DNA of 64,000 nt, taken from contig CP136065.1 in the NCBI GenBank assembly GCA_032622095.1, forward strand, positions 246,511,474 through 246,575,473, in the 5' to 3' direction. This document shows, piece by piece, positions 27,801 through 30,800 of the stretch. Source of the stretch: Siphonodentalium dalli. Lineage: Eukaryota; Mollusca; Scaphopoda; Gadilida; Siphonodentaliidae. The position numbers were made by a program, and so were the translations under genes. The first letter of the stretch is position 1. Each line of letters begins with the position of its first letter. The notes under the pieces are model-generated. The model ran no database searches. It was not told the DNA's origin and worked only from the letters and a program-made list of their open reading frames with translations.

Positions 27801-30800
27801 GCCTAAAAAAAATCTTTTTAATGTGTTAAGCCAATGCATTCTCTTATATATGCGAGGCGACCTATGGTCGACTCGCATATATAAGAGAAAGTATTGGCAC
27901 AGGGCCCTTCTGTTGGGTAAAGGGTTAAGCCTCTCATTTATTTTTCAGTTCAGAAACAAAGCTGCGAACTTGTGCATGGATACAAGGTTCAAGAAAATGA
28001 ACGAAAGATTCCAGCTTGAACAGTGCATCACAGACGGCAAAGGTGCCAGTGGAGAACAGGTAATTGTGACATAGCCTTATCAGAACCCACTTGTAATGAT
28101 GCTCATGTTTTGTCTGTCGTCTATTTTTTCCCTTCAATATTCTGCTGTTTGATACAATTTACCATGTAGTCCATTCCAAACATAAACAGCAATAAATTTG
28201 ATTTTTCACATCTCTTTTTTTTTTATCCAACAGCACTTATTTTTTTTAAATAATTGAATTCAAATAAAAAGACTTTATAATTATAGCTATATATTACCAT
28301 CTATTACTATTTATTACTATTTATTGCTATGAATTTGAAATTTACTGTTGAACAGGGTCTTTTTTGGCCAGAAAAATTTCTTTTGGTAATTTTTTCAGCC
28401 ATTTCTGAATTTGTATGGCCATATTTTTTATCACAAACTTCGGCCAATTTGAAAAACCAAAATATATAATGATAAAATAAATGAAATAAAAACAAATCAA
28501 AGCATTTCCGGAAAACTGGATCCTGATTTTTCTTTAACATGGAACAATAGTTATCCATCTTAGACTATTCCTGATATGGTAAAATTTAAAGAACATTTTT
28601 GTCTTAAATATGTGCGAAAAATTAAAAAAATTTGGAAAATTATCATGAATTTTTTTTCAGAGTATTTAAAGCCTTTAACTCACTGAGTGCCGACTCTCAT
28701 TCGAATGACATGACAAAAGTACAAGATTACTCATAGTAGGCACTCAACGTGTTAAATCCATATTTTATGTATTTTTGATTTAAACATATTTTTATTAGTA
28801 TATAAATGCATAAATAATACATAACAAATAAGGGATTGGAGGACAAGTTCTTTGAAACTTAGATGGACCTCCGCTCCCTACAGATCATACATGAAACATA
28901 AATATAACAATTTATTTTGGATTTATATCAGGTTTTGGTAGGGCGGGTAGAATATATATATTGTGAGAATAAGATATTACATGGGGTGTTAATTATTATA
29001 AATCAGTGGTGTGGTGGGGTAATAAGTATAATTATACATACCTATGACTAGTATGCCAACTGGCAGCATATATATGTATAAGGTGGGGAAAGCGTTAGTT
29101 GGTGTGTTTGGGGAATGGTAGATAGAAAGGGGTCGTTTGAGTAAGTAACAGAACAGGATATTGGGGCAGCAAGTACATTTATGGTACAGAGTTAAGATTT
29201 TATGTATTTATCAACATATGTTATCCATCCTTCCAAATTATGTTTAAATGAGCCATGTCCATATGAGTGTTCTTACTTTTCATTCTGTAGGAACTTGAGT
29301 TGACATGGCATAAGGATATACGACCAAAGAAAAGGACCATCTGCATTGATGTATCACAGTCTATTATGAAAGCGCCAGTCATACTCTTCAACTGTCACGG
29401 CATGAAAGGAAACCAAAGATTCAAGTATAATCCAGTGAGTATTTCATCTAATAGAGGGTCCCATTCAGGTCCTATGGGTCCAGTCAGGTCCGGGTGGTAA
29501 TTAGTCTGTGATGAAAACACCAGTCATCCTTCAATGTCATGGCATGAAAGGAAACCAAAGATTCAAGTATAATCCAGTGAGTATTTCATCTAATGGAGGG
29601 TCCCATTCAGGTCCTATGGGTCCAGTCAGGTCCGGGTGGTAATTAGTATGTGATGAAAACACCAGTCATCCTTTAACTGTCACGGCATGAAAGGAAAGAT
29701 TCAAGTATAATTCTGTGAGTATCTCATCTGATGGAAGGTCCCATTCAGGTCTGGGTGGGTCCGGGTGGGTCCAGGTGATAATTAGTCTATTATGAAAGCA
29801 CCAGTCATCCTCTTCAACTGTCACAGCATGAAAGGAAACCAAAGATTCAAGTATAATCCTGTGAGTATCTCATCTGATGGAGGGTCCCATTCAGGTCCGG
29901 GTGGGTCCAGGTGGTAATTAGTCTATTATGAAAACACCAGTCATCCTCTTCAACTGTCACCTCATGAAAGGAAACCAATGATTCAAGAATAATTCAATGA
30001 ATATCTCATCTTAGTGTAGAGTCCCATTCAGGTCCGGGTGGGTCCAATCAGGTCCGGGTGGTAATCAGTCTGATGAAGCTCTCATAATTATGTTGATGAA
30101 AGGAAATTAGAGATTAAAATATAATCTGGTGAGTGTCTCATCTTAGTGGAGGGTCCCATTCAGGCGCCGGTGGGTCCGGGTCAGACCTGTGTTATAATAA
30201 GTCCCATGATGAAAGTTCCCGTAATTCTGTTCAGCTGTCATGGCATGAAAGGAAATTAGAGATTCAAATATAATCTTGTGAGTGTCTCGTCTTAGTGGAG
30301 GGTCTGGGTAAAGGGTCCAGGTGGGTCCGGGTCAGATGGTAATTAACCGTGATGAAAGCTCCTGTAATCCTCTTCAAATGTCATGGTATGAAATGAAATC
30401 ATAGATTCAAATAGTATCTAATCTTAATGGAAGGTCTAAGTAGATGGTCCAGGTGGGTCCTCAGGTCCCTGGAGTTTATTCTCAATTTCTTGCCTTACCT
30501 GTACCCTCCATATCAAGCCTTGATATAGTGTGTCTGTCATTTGCAGAATGAGGTCCCCCCCAGAGGGTGAATTTAGTGACACTACCCTGCACAGTGGGCT
30601 AGCATCACTAAGTTCACCCTCTGGGGACCTCATTCTGCTTAGGCCTCATCTTCTAGAAAGTATCTTTAGTCTAAAATTAACATTGTTTTTAGTTCCTTTT
30701 TCCCTTCTGTTCGTGCTGTTTCTATATCCCCTAATTTGCAGAAGATAAAATGCATAATCAAGGTGACTAATTGGGTGAACATCACCAACTTCAACTGGGG

